Assembly (NCBI RefSeq): GCF_001682855.1
Contig: NZ_MAQW01000030.1
Coordinates: 1-55,273 of the forward strand
DNA from: Bacillus sp. FJAT-27264
GTDB lineage: Bacteria > Bacillota > Bacilli > Paenibacillales > Paenibacillaceae
Reading direction: 5' to 3'
DNA length: 55,273 nt
Part shown: piece after piece, positions 17,186 to 26,032 of the stretch
Numbering within the stretch: position 1 is the stretch's first letter
How the letters are laid out: the number at the start of each line of letters is the position of its first letter
The notes under the pieces: model-generated
What the model was told of the DNA's origin: nothing
Seen by the model: the letters and a program-made list of their open reading frames with translations, nothing else
The model's database searches: none
Program-made: the position numbers and the translations under genes

Positions 17186-18142
17186 ATGGCTACACCTATT
17201 ATTATCGATTGTGATCCAGGTCATGATGATGCGATTGCGATTCTGCTAGCCTATGCACATCGGGATCAACTGGATATCCGGGGAATTACGACGGTGGGCG
17301 GTAATCAGATTCTAGATAAAATCACGGATAACACGCTGAAGCTGCTCAGCTTTATCAACGCCGACATCCCGGTGGCCAAAGGTGCTGCTGCACCGTTGCT
17401 TGGCAAACTTGTAACCGGAGAAGCAGCGCATGGCGAGTCAGGCATGGATGGTCCGTTGCTGCCGCCTAGCAAATTCCGTCCGGTAGAGCAAGGTGCGGTG
17501 GAATTCATGCTGAATATCATCCGTTCTTCCGAAGAGAAAATTACACTGGTGCCTACCGCACCCTTAACGAATATCGCCCTGCTGCTTACGGCTTACCCTG
17601 AAGTGAAGGAGAAGATCGAGAAGATCTCCCTCATGGGCGGGGGCTTGGCCTACGGCAATGTTACTCCAACAGCAGAGTTCAATATTTATGTAGATCCAGA
17701 AGCGGCGCGCATCGTGTTCGAATCCGGTATTCCGATTACGATGAGTGGCCTGGATGTGACGGATAAGGCGGCGATCTTTGAAGAAGAGATCGAGGCACTG
17801 AAACAGCGGGGTCCGGTCTCGGTCATGGTAGGTGAACTGCTCGATTTTTATTCCATTTTCGGCAAGAAAATGGGCTTTGTGGGCAGCGCCCTACATGATC
17901 CTTGTGCCATCGCCTGGCTGCTGCATCCGGAGTTATTCACCTCTGAGAAGCTCTATGTAACCGTGGAGACAGAGGGCAAATTGACCCGGGGGATGACTGT
18001 TGCGGACAGACGCAAGAAGCCTGACCGTCCAGCCAACACGGAGGTACTGCTAGGTGTGGACCGCGAGGCATTCATGAAGCTGCTGTTCGACTCACTGGAG
18101 CACCTGGATCAAGAGCTTCTGCGTTCTGCGGAAGGGAACTAG
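17186..18142 (+). CDS. Ribonucleoside hydrolase (IunH family)
   Basis: 318 aa. N-terminal Ca2+-binding motif DCDPGHDDAIAILLA, later LVPTAPLTNIALLL, ISLMGGGLAYGNVTPTAEFNIYVDPEAA and ALHDPCAIAWLL, all diagnostic of inosine-uridine nucleoside N-ribohydrolases. It would split imported nucleosides into base and ribose. ATG 17186 follows GATGAGGAGC. Lies 55 bp after the second permease and forms one operon with it. Confidence 0.94.
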   Translation: MATPIIIDCDPGHDDAIAILLAYAHRDQLDIRGITTVGGNQILDKITDNTLKLLSFINADIPVAKGAAAPLLGKLVTGEAAHGESGMDGPLLPPSKFRPVEQGAVEFMLNIIRSSEEKITLVPTAPLTNIALLLTAYPEVKEKIEKISLMGGGLAYGNVTPTAEFNIYVDPEAARIVFESGIPITMSGLDVTDKAAIFEEEIEALKQRGPVSVMVGELLDFYSIFGKKMGFVGSALHDPCAIAWLLHPELFTSEKLYVTVETEGKLTRGMTVADRRKKPDRPANTEVLLGVDREAFMKLLFDSLEHLDQELLRSAEGN

Positions 18143-18145
18143 CTT

Positions 18146-19549
18146 ATGGCAGGTTGGGAGACACTGCGCGAGACCGTGCGGCTGGAGATGATCCAGCGCG
18201 GGGAAGAGGGCTGCCGCACAGATGGTTTTGCCGGTAAGCTGGAAGCAGCCGGAGACGATGAAGCGAAGCTGCTGCAGGTCTACGGGGAACTGATGCAACT
18301 GGAAATAGCTGAGGATTTCCCTTATCAGGAGCCTTCCGGGCTGGAGGACATTCGCGCGCTTCGTCCAGAGGGTCCGCGTAAGCTGGACACCGGGTGGAGT
18401 GAGTCGGAATGGCGCGATAAATTCTACGGCGCTTGGCTCGGGCGCAGCGTTGGCTGCGCACTTGGCAAGCCGCTGGAATATTGGGATTATCTCTATGGCA
18501 AGGACGGTCGTCCCGGCTGGGAGAATGTCGAGCTGTGGTTCCGCGGGGCCGATGCCTGGCCAATTAAGGGCTACACGCCGGGACATTCGCGGGCTGCCGC
18601 AGAGTATGGACTTGGCTTAAGCGAATGGACTTTTGCGAGCACAGCAGAGACCATCCGGTATATGGAAAGCGATGATGACATCCGCTATACGGTGCTTGGC
18701 CTCCTGCTGCTGGAGCAGAAGGGGCTGGATTGGGATTCATGGGATGTCGGCAAGCTGTGGCATCGCCACTTGACGTATAGCCAGGTCTGCACGGCGGAGA
18801 CGCAGGCCTATATGAACTTCATGCAGGAGACGAGTCACCTGCATGGCGGGAAGCCGGCGGATTGGAGCCGGCGGCAGGAGCGGGTACGGATGCATTTGAA
18901 TCCGTACCGCGAATGGATCGGCGCCGCGATTCGCGCCGATGGGCTGGCCTACGGCGCAGCGGGCCACCCGGAGCTCGCGGCGGAGCTGGGTTGGCGGGAT
19001 GCCTCCTTCTCCCATGAGAAGAACGGCATCTACGGCGAGATGTTCAACGCGGCGATGATTGCCGCCGCGTTCGCTGAAAGCGATAACGAGCGGATCATAG
19101 AGATCGGCTTGAGCGAGATTCCGCACACCAGCCGCCTCGCCAGCGATGTGCGGCGCGGTGTGGAAATTGCCCGTTCTGCGAAGAGCGAACGGGAGTTGGT
19201 CAACACCATTTGGGATACCTTCAGCCATTATGATGCGGTGCATACGAATAACAATGCGGCTCTGGTGGCGGCGTCGCTGGTCTATGGCGGCGACGACTTC
19301 GAGAAGGCTGTCGTCACCTCAGTCTACGGCGGTATGGACACCGACTGTAACGGTGCGACGGTCGGCTCCATTATGGGAGCAAAGCTAGGGGCGAGTCAGT
19401 TGCCGCAGAGCTGGATAGGACCGCTGAACGATACACTGTACGCGGACCTGCCCGGCTTCCATCCAATTGCGATCTCGGAATGTGCTGAGCGGAGTTATCA
19501 GGTGTTCTTGAAGCTGCGAGAGGAACTTGAGGCGTCTGCTAAGGCATAA
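18146..19549 (+). CDS. ADP-ribosylglycohydrolase-family protein
   Basis: 467 aa. N-terminal helical extension of about 90 residues, then the DraG/ARH core: FYGAWLGRSVGCALGKPLE, YMESDDDIRYTVLGLLLLEQKG, AHTNN-like metal region HTNNNAALVAASLVYGGDDF and GGMDTDCNGATVGSIMGAKLG, which carries the DTD metal ligands. The family removes ADP-ribose from N- or O-linked acceptors or acts on related glycosides. It starts 3 bp after the nucleoside hydrolase, so the two probably act in one salvage route for ribosyl compounds. The real substrate is unknown. Confidence 0.88.
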   Translation: MAGWETLRETVRLEMIQRGEEGCRTDGFAGKLEAAGDDEAKLLQVYGELMQLEIAEDFPYQEPSGLEDIRALRPEGPRKLDTGWSESEWRDKFYGAWLGRSVGCALGKPLEYWDYLYGKDGRPGWENVELWFRGADAWPIKGYTPGHSRAAAEYGLGLSEWTFASTAETIRYMESDDDIRYTVLGLLLLEQKGLDWDSWDVGKLWHRHLTYSQVCTAETQAYMNFMQETSHLHGGKPADWSRRQERVRMHLNPYREWIGAAIRADGLAYGAAGHPELAAELGWRDASFSHEKNGIYGEMFNAAMIAAAFAESDNERIIEIGLSEIPHTSRLASDVRRGVEIARSAKSERELVNTIWDTFSHYDAVHTNNNAALVAASLVYGGDDFEKAVVTSVYGGMDTDCNGATVGSIMGAKLGASQLPQSWIGPLNDTLYADLPGFHPIAISECAERSYQVFLKLREELEASAKA

Positions 19550-19581
19550 ATCGTTGAGGACTTGGAGCTATCTGGCTTCGA

Positions 19582-19636
19582 GGAGTAATTCTAAAGTCTG
19601 CTGTTCAAGTGCAGCCTCTAGAATTACTCCTTTTTT
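19582..19636 (+). terminator. Intrinsic terminator of the nucleoside operon
   Basis: A perfect 12-bp stem, 19582-19593 with 19619-19630, and a T run at 19631-19636, 32 bp after the ADP-ribosylglycohydrolase stop. Confidence 0.92.
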
Positions 19637-19733
19637 GATAGGGAATGGTGGAATAGATAGAACGCATTAAAAAAACAAACATAGCCAAGAAAAGAGAGTG
19701 CTTATAAGATTATAAGAAGGATCTAAGTGTAAT

Positions 19734-19918
19734 TAACGGCATTTTCGTACCTTAAATCTTCTGGAGCTAGGGGATAGTAGAGATTAAGTGCAATATTGTA
19801 CCTTAAATCTTCCAGAATACCCCGTCCAGCGTGTTTTTTCGAAAAATAAGATACAATAATACCCTTATTTCCCTCATTTGCCTATATTGAAGAAAAATAA
19901 GGTGCAAAAATGCTGTTA
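19734..19918. repeat. Four-unit intergenic element, copy 1
   Basis: Four 21-bp units start at 19734, 19785, 19847 and 19898 (steps 51, 62, 51). Each begins TAA(G/C) and ends TTA. Units 1 and 2 carry GCATTTTCGTACC and GCAATATTGTACC; units 3 and 4 carry the reverse complement type (GATACAATAATAC, GGTGCAAAAATGC). The whole is thus a large imperfect dyad, order F-F-R-R. Same geometry at 35617 and 44673. Confidence 0.85.
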
Positions 19919-20074
19919 GTTGGGGAGGTGGCCCCTTTTACCACTGTTAAGACGACGGCGGGTGAAGGGGAATATACTGCTTCTATTGGTATCGCTCGAT
20001 TTGAACAGCCATGGATTATAGGTCTTGCTGTCAACGGTCCATGTTCCGGTGCTAGCTTCCCTATGGAAAGCTGA
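19910..20074 (+). pseudogene. Possible gene fragment, 54 codons
   Basis: ATG 19910 opens a frame reading MLLVGEVAPFTTVKTTAGEG... to TGA 20074. The composition looks protein-like (EYTASIGIARFEQPWIIGLA), but the ATG lies inside the last repeat unit and has no ribosome binding site, so this is probably a remnant whose start was replaced by the repeat. Family not recognised. The opposite strand is also open here. Confidence 0.25.
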
Positions 20075-20188
20075 AGGCTGCTTTCATACGCTTTCCACTT
20101 ACACAGTTCCAAACTTCCCCGTTCCCCATCTTCGCTTTTTTATTAATTTCTTTTGTTTGGCTCATATAGGTGGTTTTATGTAAAATAC

Positions 20189-20217
20189 TTGCCAGGTACC
20201 TGTAACTTGAATATGAT
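20189..20217 (+). promoter_or_regulatory. Predicted sigma-A promoter of the dga-like operon
   Basis: TTGCCA (20189-20194), a 17-bp spacer and TATGAT (20212-20217). Transcription would start near 20224, upstream of the palindrome at 20263-20280 and of the first gene. Confidence 0.6.
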
Positions 20218-20262
20218 AGGAGTAAGAAAACCGTTGATCCGCAGGTTCATACTGTCATTAAA

Positions 20263-20280
20263 CATTATAACGTTATAATG
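20263..20280. promoter_or_regulatory. Perfect 18-bp palindrome, predicted GntR operator
   Basis: CATTATAACGTTATAATG is its own reverse complement. It lies between the predicted promoter and the first gene, where a bound repressor would block transcription. The operon ends with a GntR/HutC-type regulator gene, the natural candidate for binding. Confidence 0.6.
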
Positions 20281-20295
20281 AATGAGGTGGGAGAG

Positions 20296-21408
20296 TTGGA
20301 AGAAAGGCTTGTGCTTCGTAATTTAAAAAGCATTAATGGGCAGGCCCTGGATATCGTCATAGAAAATGGCCTAATTGTAGACATTACGGAGCCTGGGGCA
20401 GGTCGTGGACAGCAAGAGTGGGATGGGGCTGGAGCATTTGTGAGCAGCGGGTGGATTGATATGCATGTGCATGCTTTTCCCGAATTTCATCCTTATGGTG
20501 ACGAGATTGATGCAATAGGTGTGAGACAGGGCGTCACCACGATTGTCGATGCCGGGAGCTGTGGGGGTGACCGGATCGCTGAACTGGCTGCCAGCGCGAG
20601 TACCGCCAAGACCCGTCTGTTTGCTTTTCTGAACATTTCCCGAATTGGGTTGCAGCGGGTGGATGAATTGTCCCAACTGGAATGGATCGACAAGATTAAA
20701 GTTCAGGAAGCCGTGTTGAAGAACCGCTCATTCATTGTCGGATTAAAGGCAAGAATCAGCCAAAGCGTTGTGGGAGAGCAAGGCATTGAACCGCTGCGCA
20801 GAGCCCGGGAATTGTCTGACGAGACTGGGTTACGACTTATGGTGCATATCGGTTCTGGTCCCCCGGAGATCGAGGAGGTAGTGCCGCTGCTAGAGCGTGG
20901 AGATATCATCACGCATTACCTGAATGGAAAGAGCAATAATCTGTTCGACGAAGAAGGTCAACCACTGAAGGTGCTGCAAGAGGCGATTACACGAGGCGTT
21001 CATCTGGATGTGGGTCATGGGACAGCAAGCTTTTCCTTCAAAATCGCTGAAGCGGCGAAGCGTCACGGTATTCCGCCGGATACCATCAGCACCGATATTT
21101 ATCGCAGCAACCGGCTGAACGGTCCAGTCTACAGCTTGGCGAACGTGTTGTCCAAGTTTTTGTATCTGGGTTATTCACTAGAGGATACACTTGCGGCAGT
21201 CACTACACGGGCAGCGGATTGGCTGGGCAAGCCGGAGCTGGGCCGGATAAGGATCGGAGAACCTGCCAACCTTACATTGTTCACCGTAGAGACCGGTCCA
21301 GCCGTACTGGTGGATTCCGAAGGAGAGCAAAGAAATACAGACCAACTCATCCAGGTTAAAGGAGCTGTTGCACATGGAGAATTCATTGAATGCGAAGTAC
21401 GGGCTTAA
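20296..21408 (+). CDS. Amidohydrolase/deacetylase-family metallohydrolase
   Basis: 370 aa. Contains the amidohydrolase metal motif DMHVHAFPEFHPYGDEID, later a Lys in FIVGLKARISQS that may bridge metals, MVHIGSGPPEIEEVV, THYLNGKS, DVGHGTASFSF and a catalytic-type Asp in DTISTDIYRSN. Such proteins sit with DgaE- and DgaF-like genes in EF_0837-type clusters. It may deacylate an amino sugar acid, feeding the lyase encoded next. Start TTG 20296 is preferred because GAGGTGG precedes it; ATG 20278 lies inside the palindrome and has no ribosome binding site. Confidence 0.85.
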   Translation: MEERLVLRNLKSINGQALDIVIENGLIVDITEPGAGRGQQEWDGAGAFVSSGWIDMHVHAFPEFHPYGDEIDAIGVRQGVTTIVDAGSCGGDRIAELAASASTAKTRLFAFLNISRIGLQRVDELSQLEWIDKIKVQEAVLKNRSFIVGLKARISQSVVGEQGIEPLRRARELSDETGLRLMVHIGSGPPEIEEVVPLLERGDIITHYLNGKSNNLFDEEGQPLKVLQEAITRGVHLDVGHGTASFSFKIAEAAKRHGIPPDTISTDIYRSNRLNGPVYSLANVLSKFLYLGYSLEDTLAAVTTRAADWLGKPELGRIRIGEPANLTLFTVETGPAVLVDSEGEQRNTDQLIQVKGAVAHGEFIECEVRA

Positions 21409-22477
21409 ACGTGTTATTAATGCCAGCGGACGCATGAGCATACTAGGGGTATCGGCACCCACTAATACCGTTATGGAGGCTATGAAAAAAGGCGGACAGA
21501 GCTATGTGGAGATTGCTGATCTGGTCGACAAGGGCGGAGATTATATTGCACGTATTCTCGGCTCCGAAGCCGCAGTGATCGTGAACTCTGCTTCCAGCGG
21601 AATCGCGCTGTCGGTAGCCGCCTTGGTAACGCAAGGCAACGGCCGCATCAGCGAGCGCCTGCATCAGGATAAGATTTTACGAAATGAGATTATTATCCTC
21701 AAGGGTCACAATGTGCAATATGGTGCGCCTGTAGAGACGATGGTCTACCTTGGCGGAGGCAAACTGGTCGAGGTTGGCTATGCCAACGAAGGCCGAGGCG
21801 AGCATATTGAGGATGCTATCAGCGATACCACCGCAGCGATTCTCTATGTGAAATCACATCATGCGGTCCAAAAAAATATGATCTCTGTCGAAGAAGCATG
21901 GGAAATTGCTCAGCGGCGGGGTGTTCCTCTGATTGTCGATGCGGCAGCAGAGGAAGATATTCACAAGTACGTGAAATGTTCTGACCTAGCCATCTATAGC
22001 GGCTCTAAAGCGATTGAAGGTCCGACCTCCGGCATCGTTGCCGGGCGGCGTACGTATGTCGAATGGCTGAAGGTACAGCTGCATGGCATAGGGCGGAGCA
22101 TGAAGGTGGGCAAGGAGACAGCCTTTGGACTGCTACAGGCGCTGGACGAATACATCGTTAAGGAAGACCGTAGCGAACAGGAAAAAGCGATACTCCAAAC
22201 CCTTCTCACACTGAATGAATTGCCTGGTGTGAAGGTAACGATTGTGCAGGACGAAGCGGGACGCGAGATCTATCGGGGGCGTGTGCACCTGGATCAGGGG
22301 CAAACTGGAATTAGCGCTGTGACTGCGGTGGAGAAGCTGAGAGAGGGCGATATCGCCATATATACACGGGACTATGGTGTAAGGCAGGGTTATTTTGACA
22401 TTGATCCGCGTCCGTTGCTGGGCGATGACATACAGGTTATCCAATCGGAAATCTATAAATTAGCAGGAGGAAAATAA
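21374..22477 (+). CDS. DgaE-like PLP-dependent ammonia lyase
   Basis: 367 aa of the SelA-like PLP fold. RVINASGRMSILGVSAPT at the start, EAAVIVNSASSGIALSVAALV, LIVDAAAEEDIHKYV (Asp for the PLP ring) and the Schiff-base lysine in YSGSKAIEGPTSG. By analogy with Salmonella DgaE it would turn glucosaminate 6-phosphate (or a relative) into 2-keto-3-deoxy-6-phosphogluconate and ammonia. Overlaps the previous gene by 35 bp; AAAGGAG lies 9 nt before ATG 21374. Confidence 0.82.
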   Translation: MENSLNAKYGLKRVINASGRMSILGVSAPTNTVMEAMKKGGQSYVEIADLVDKGGDYIARILGSEAAVIVNSASSGIALSVAALVTQGNGRISERLHQDKILRNEIIILKGHNVQYGAPVETMVYLGGGKLVEVGYANEGRGEHIEDAISDTTAAILYVKSHHAVQKNMISVEEAWEIAQRRGVPLIVDAAAEEDIHKYVKCSDLAIYSGSKAIEGPTSGIVAGRRTYVEWLKVQLHGIGRSMKVGKETAFGLLQALDEYIVKEDRSEQEKAILQTLLTLNELPGVKVTIVQDEAGREIYRGRVHLDQGQTGISAVTAVEKLREGDIAIYTRDYGVRQGYFDIDPRPLLGDDIQVIQSEIYKLAGGK

Positions 22478-22478
22478 C

Positions 22479-23234
22479 ATGTCCAACATTACAAAGCGTT
22501 TCTACAACAACCGGGTGGCATTAAATGTATTGGCTAAGGATATTGAGAACGCCAAAGAAATCTATGAAGCGGCAGAAGGATATGTTCTGGTAGGCGTCCT
22601 CTCCAAAACCTATAAAACAGCAGAGGAAGCTGTAACGGCGATGCGCGAATACGGTAAAGAGATTGATGATGCCGTGTCGATTGGACTTGGTGCCGGAGAT
22701 AACCGTCAGGCGGCCGTAGTCGCCGAGATTGCCAAGCATTACGGGGGCAGCCATATCAATCAGGTATTTCCTGCCGTGGGAGCTACCCGGGCCAATCTTG
22801 GGGGAACAGATAGCTGGATTAACAGTCTGGTATCGCCTACCGGCCGTCCAGGTTATGTGAATATTTCGACAGGTCCGCTGAGTGCAGCGGGAGAGGAACA
22901 CGCCATTATACCGGTTAAGGCAGCGATTGCACTGATCCGGGATATGGGCGGAAATGCGATCAAGTATTTCCCGATGCAAGGTCTGGAGCTTGAAGAGGAA
23001 TATCGTGCTGTAGCCAAGGCCTGCGCCGAGGAAAACTTTGCGCTGGAGCCAACAGGCGGCATTGATATGGAGAATTTTGAAGCCATTTTGCAGATTGCTC
23101 TGGAAGCAGGTGTGCAGCAAGTGATTCCCCATGTATACTCTTCGATTATCGACCAGGCATCTGGCAAGACGAATATAGATGACGTGCGGACTTTGCTGCA
23201 AATGATGAAAAAGCTGGCTAACGCTTATGCCTAA
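22479..23234 (+). CDS. DgaF-like 2-dehydro-3-deoxy-phosphogluconate aldolase
   Basis: 251 aa. Phrases YEAAEGYVLVGVLSKTYKTAEEAV, VSIGLGAGDNRQAAVVAEIAKHY, ISTGPLSAAGEEHAIIPVKAAIALI and NAIKYFPMQGLELEEEYRAV, with the lysine of IKYFP as likely Schiff base. The family cleaves KDGP to pyruvate and glyceraldehyde 3-phosphate. AGGAGGAAAATAAC precedes the ATG, which follows the previous stop by 1 bp. Confidence 0.84.
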   Translation: MSNITKRFYNNRVALNVLAKDIENAKEIYEAAEGYVLVGVLSKTYKTAEEAVTAMREYGKEIDDAVSIGLGAGDNRQAAVVAEIAKHYGGSHINQVFPAVGATRANLGGTDSWINSLVSPTGRPGYVNISTGPLSAAGEEHAIIPVKAAIALIRDMGGNAIKYFPMQGLELEEEYRAVAKACAEENFALEPTGGIDMENFEAILQIALEAGVQQVIPHVYSSIIDQASGKTNIDDVRTLLQMMKKLANAYA

Positions 23235-24243
23235 AAAGATTGCCGCCTTCGGCGAGGTCATGATGCGCCTGCAGGTGCCGGGTCATGATCTGCTATCCCA
23301 GAGCAATATGCTGCGCTACTCTTTTTCCGGGACGGGTGTGAATGTACTGTCAGCGCTGGCCAACTTCGGGCATACGGGTTGTCTGATCTCACGCTTGCCA
23401 CACAACCCGGTCGGAGACGCTGCGACTGCTGAATTGCGGGGACTGGGAATCACTACGGAATTGCTCCAGCGCGGAGGAGATTATATGGGGATGTATTTTC
23501 TCGAAAATGGGTTCGGTGTACGCCCCGGCCGGGTAACCTATACCAATCGTTTGGAGAGCAGCTTCAATACAGCACCTGAAGGCACCTATGATTACGGTGG
23601 GATTGCCCAGTCTATCGCTGCCATTCATTTCTGCGGTATTACGCTGGCTATGAACGATGCTGTCCGAAGCCATATGAAAGCACTGGCCTTGGCGGTGAAA
23701 GCGCAGGGGGGACTGGTGATTTTCGATTGCAACTACCGTGCTTCGCTCTGGGGAGCAGAAGGCCATACGAGAGCCAAACCATACTATGAGGACATGCTGA
23801 AGCTGGCGGACATCGTTACGATGACTGAAAAAGACGCCTTGTGGACACTAGGGATGAGCACGGACAAAGAGGGACGTAAGGCGCAGCTTGAAGAACTCAT
23901 TCCGGCTGTAGCCGACGAATATAGCATTAAGGTCATAGCCGGAACCCACCGGGAAATCCACGGCGACAATTCACATTCATTGCTCGGCTACATATACAAG
24001 GATCAAAGTTTGGTGTTCACTGATCCCCTAAGGTTCTCTGTATATGATAGAATCGGTGCAGGAGATGCCTACGCAAGTGGAATTATCCATGGGGAATTAG
24101 AGGGCTGGCCCGCGGAGCAGACCGTCCGGTTCGCAGCGGTGGCGGGCATGCTCGCCCATACGATCTCTGGCGATACGCCGAAGGCTTCGGAAGGGGAGAT
24201 TCTCCGTGCAATGACGGAAGCTGTGGGCGATGTGGAAAGGTAG
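23227..24243 (+). CDS. PfkB-family sugar kinase (KDG kinase-like)
   Basis: 338 aa. N-terminal PfkB glycine motif region (FSGTGVNVLSALANFGHTG), FDCNYRASLW, TMTEKDA and the C-terminal signature DRIGAGDAYASGIIHG with catalytic Asp of GAGD. Sequence order fits 2-keto-3-deoxygluconate kinases. In this operon it would phosphorylate KDG before the aldolase. Overlaps the aldolase gene by 8 bp. Confidence 0.88.
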   Translation: MPKKIAAFGEVMMRLQVPGHDLLSQSNMLRYSFSGTGVNVLSALANFGHTGCLISRLPHNPVGDAATAELRGLGITTELLQRGGDYMGMYFLENGFGVRPGRVTYTNRLESSFNTAPEGTYDYGGIAQSIAAIHFCGITLAMNDAVRSHMKALALAVKAQGGLVIFDCNYRASLWGAEGHTRAKPYYEDMLKLADIVTMTEKDALWTLGMSTDKEGRKAQLEELIPAVADEYSIKVIAGTHREIHGDNSHSLLGYIYKDQSLVFTDPLRFSVYDRIGAGDAYASGIIHGELEGWPAEQTVRFAAVAGMLAHTISGDTPKASEGEILRAMTEAVGDVER

Positions 24244-24254
24244 TGGAATTTGTC

Positions 24255-24968
24255 ATGAGTTTGTCGAGGCAAGACAGACCGTTGTACCTGCAAATCAAGC
24301 ATATTTTAAAAGAACGGATTCTTTACGGCGTGTACCCGCTAGGGTCCATCATTCCTTCCGAGCCGAAGCTGGAAAAGGAATTTGCCGTCAGTAAAATTAC
24401 CGTTCGAGGAGCCGTTCAAGAGCTGGTTCAGGAAGGTTTTCTGGAAAAGGGCAGCGGGAGAGGCACCAAGGTCATCCGCAACAAGGAGACTTCCCGTCTG
24501 TCCAAGTGGAAGCATTTCACGGAAATTCTCGTGGAGGCAGGGCATACCATCCGCAAGGAGTGGTTGCGTGCAGAAGTGCATCCATGTGCAGAGGGCACTG
24601 AGCCCTATCGGCTGTTCGGCGGGCGTTGTCTGAAGCTGGAGCGTATTTTTTTCCTTAACGATGCTCCCTACATTTATTATACGCATTATCTGAGCATGAC
24701 CGTGGAGGACTTAGAGTTATCCAGCTTTAGCGGACGATCCCTCTATGAATGGCTTGAGGAACAGGGGATTACTCCCGACAGACTGCGGGATGAATTCTCT
24801 GTTGCCCTCGCCCCGCCGGAGGTGGAGCAGAATCTGCGTCTGCCGGGTAACAGTCATGTGTTGAAGAGAACGCGTTATTCCTTTAACGAGCAGGGAACAG
24901 CTATGGAATGGAGTATTGGTTATTACAATACGGAATTGCAGAGCTATGTAGCTGACTATGATGTGTAG
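24255..24968 (+). CDS. GntR-family (HutC type) transcriptional regulator
   Basis: 237 aa. N-terminal winged helix (PLYLQIKHILKERILYGVYPLG, KITVRGAVQELVQEGFLEKGSGRGTKV) and C-terminal UTRA-type ligand domain (LKLERIFFLNDAPYIYYTHYLS, MEWSIGYYNTELQSYVADYDV). Last gene of the dga-like operon, and a local repressor of it by inference. The start is uncertain: ATG 24255 or GTG 24243, neither with ideal spacing from GGAAAGG. Confidence 0.9.
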   Translation: MSLSRQDRPLYLQIKHILKERILYGVYPLGSIIPSEPKLEKEFAVSKITVRGAVQELVQEGFLEKGSGRGTKVIRNKETSRLSKWKHFTEILVEAGHTIRKEWLRAEVHPCAEGTEPYRLFGGRCLKLERIFFLNDAPYIYYTHYLSMTVEDLELSSFSGRSLYEWLEEQGITPDRLRDEFSVALAPPEVEQNLRLPGNSHVLKRTRYSFNEQGTAMEWSIGYYNTELQSYVADYDV

Positions 24969-25270
24969 ATCTACAAGCTGTGCAGATGAGTAATTGTGCA
25001 GACATTGTTTAAGTATGTGGTATATCAGTAAGCAGTTCGGGTTATAATCATTAAAATCCTCTTCGCGATTCATTCTCGCGGTGGGGATTTTTTCTTTTTT
25101 TGAGGCCTTTTAAAATAGGAATATATCATTTTTAGAAAATTAATGACACAGACGATAAAATACCTTATTATTTAAGGAGATTTTGAATAAAACAGTTTTT
25201 GAATATTTATAGTACAATATTTACCTGATCACTTGCTGCTGCCGTAAGGCATGGGAAGGAGGGGATTCAT
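24969..25270. other. Spacer upstream of metNIQ
   Basis: 302 bp with the terminator at 25054-25097, then an AT-rich tract. No S-box, T-box or other recognisable leader fold was seen before the methionine-type transporter. Confidence 0.6.
25054..25097 (+). terminator. Intrinsic terminator of the dga-like operon
   Basis: A 14-bp stem with one mismatch (25054-25067 with 25077-25090) and a T-rich tail. Confidence 0.85.
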
Positions 25271-26032
25271 ATGCTGTCACTGAGCCGTATAAGCAAGAAC
25301 TTTGAAGTCAAGGATGGCGTGTATCAGGCGGTAGATTCGGTGACGCTTGAAGTGGAAAAGGGATCTATACACGGAATTATCGGGGCAAGCGGGGCGGGAA
25401 AGTCCACTTTGCTGCGGTTGATCAACCTACTGGAAAGGCCGGATGAAGGCAGCGTTAGCCTCAATGGCCGAGAGATGACCGTGCTGCCGGAGAAGCTGCT
25501 GCGGCAGGAACGACAGAAGATCGGGATGATTTTTCAACAGTTCAATCTTGTAGCGAATGTGTCGGTCAGCCGGAATGTCTCCATCCCTCTGGAACTGGCT
25601 GGTGTCCCGAAGCGTGAGCGCACGGTGCGGGTGGAGGAATGCTTGCGCTTTGTTGGACTGGCAGATAAAGCCGGGCAGTATCCTGCCCAGCTCAGTGGTG
25701 GACAGCGGCAGCGGGTAGCCATTGCCCGTGCACTGGCGAATCATCCGGGGCTGCTGCTATGCGATGAGCCAACATCATCGCTTGATCCGGCAACGACTAC
25801 GGAGATTCTTGGAGTGCTGAAGCATATCAACGAGAAGCTTGGGGTCACGATCGTCATCGTCACGCATGAGATGGATGTCGTCAAGAGACTGTGCAGCCAT
25901 GTCTCTGTGATGGAGGATGGACGAATAGTAGATACCTTCTCCCGGGCGGACGGAGAGTTCCTTCCTGCGGCAAGCAGCTCCGGTTCCTACCGGGAGCAGA
26001 TTCTTGGCAAAGCGAGGGAAGATCATGCTTGA
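25271..26032 (+). CDS. metN: Methionine-type ABC importer ATPase
   Basis: 253 aa. Walker A GASGAGKST at 38-46, signature LSGGQRQRVAIARAL, Walker B LLLCDEPTSSLD, and the H loop TIVIVTHEMDVVKRLC. Sequence and neighbours fit MetN of the D/L-methionine (MUT) importer. It is shorter than typical MetN (about 340 aa) because the C-terminal NIL regulatory domain is absent, so feedback inhibition by methionine may be missing. AAGGAGGGGATTCAT precedes ATG. Confidence 0.87.
   Translation: MLSLSRISKNFEVKDGVYQAVDSVTLEVEKGSIHGIIGASGAGKSTLLRLINLLERPDEGSVSLNGREMTVLPEKLLRQERQKIGMIFQQFNLVANVSVSRNVSIPLELAGVPKRERTVRVEECLRFVGLADKAGQYPAQLSGGQRQRVAIARALANHPGLLLCDEPTSSLDPATTTEILGVLKHINEKLGVTIVIVTHEMDVVKRLCSHVSVMEDGRIVDTFSRADGEFLPAASSSGSYREQILGKAREDHA

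Larger units (their letters stand above)
19637..20188. other. Intergenic stretch with four-unit repeat and a possible gene remnant
   Basis: Holds the four-unit element at 19734-19918 and then 19910-20074, a 54-codon open frame with protein-like composition. No full gene with a ribosome binding site was found. The next promoter begins at 20189. Confidence 0.6.

Noticed and set aside
25098..25270. Possible S-box or T-box leader before metN
   Set aside because: No conserved core of either class could be found.
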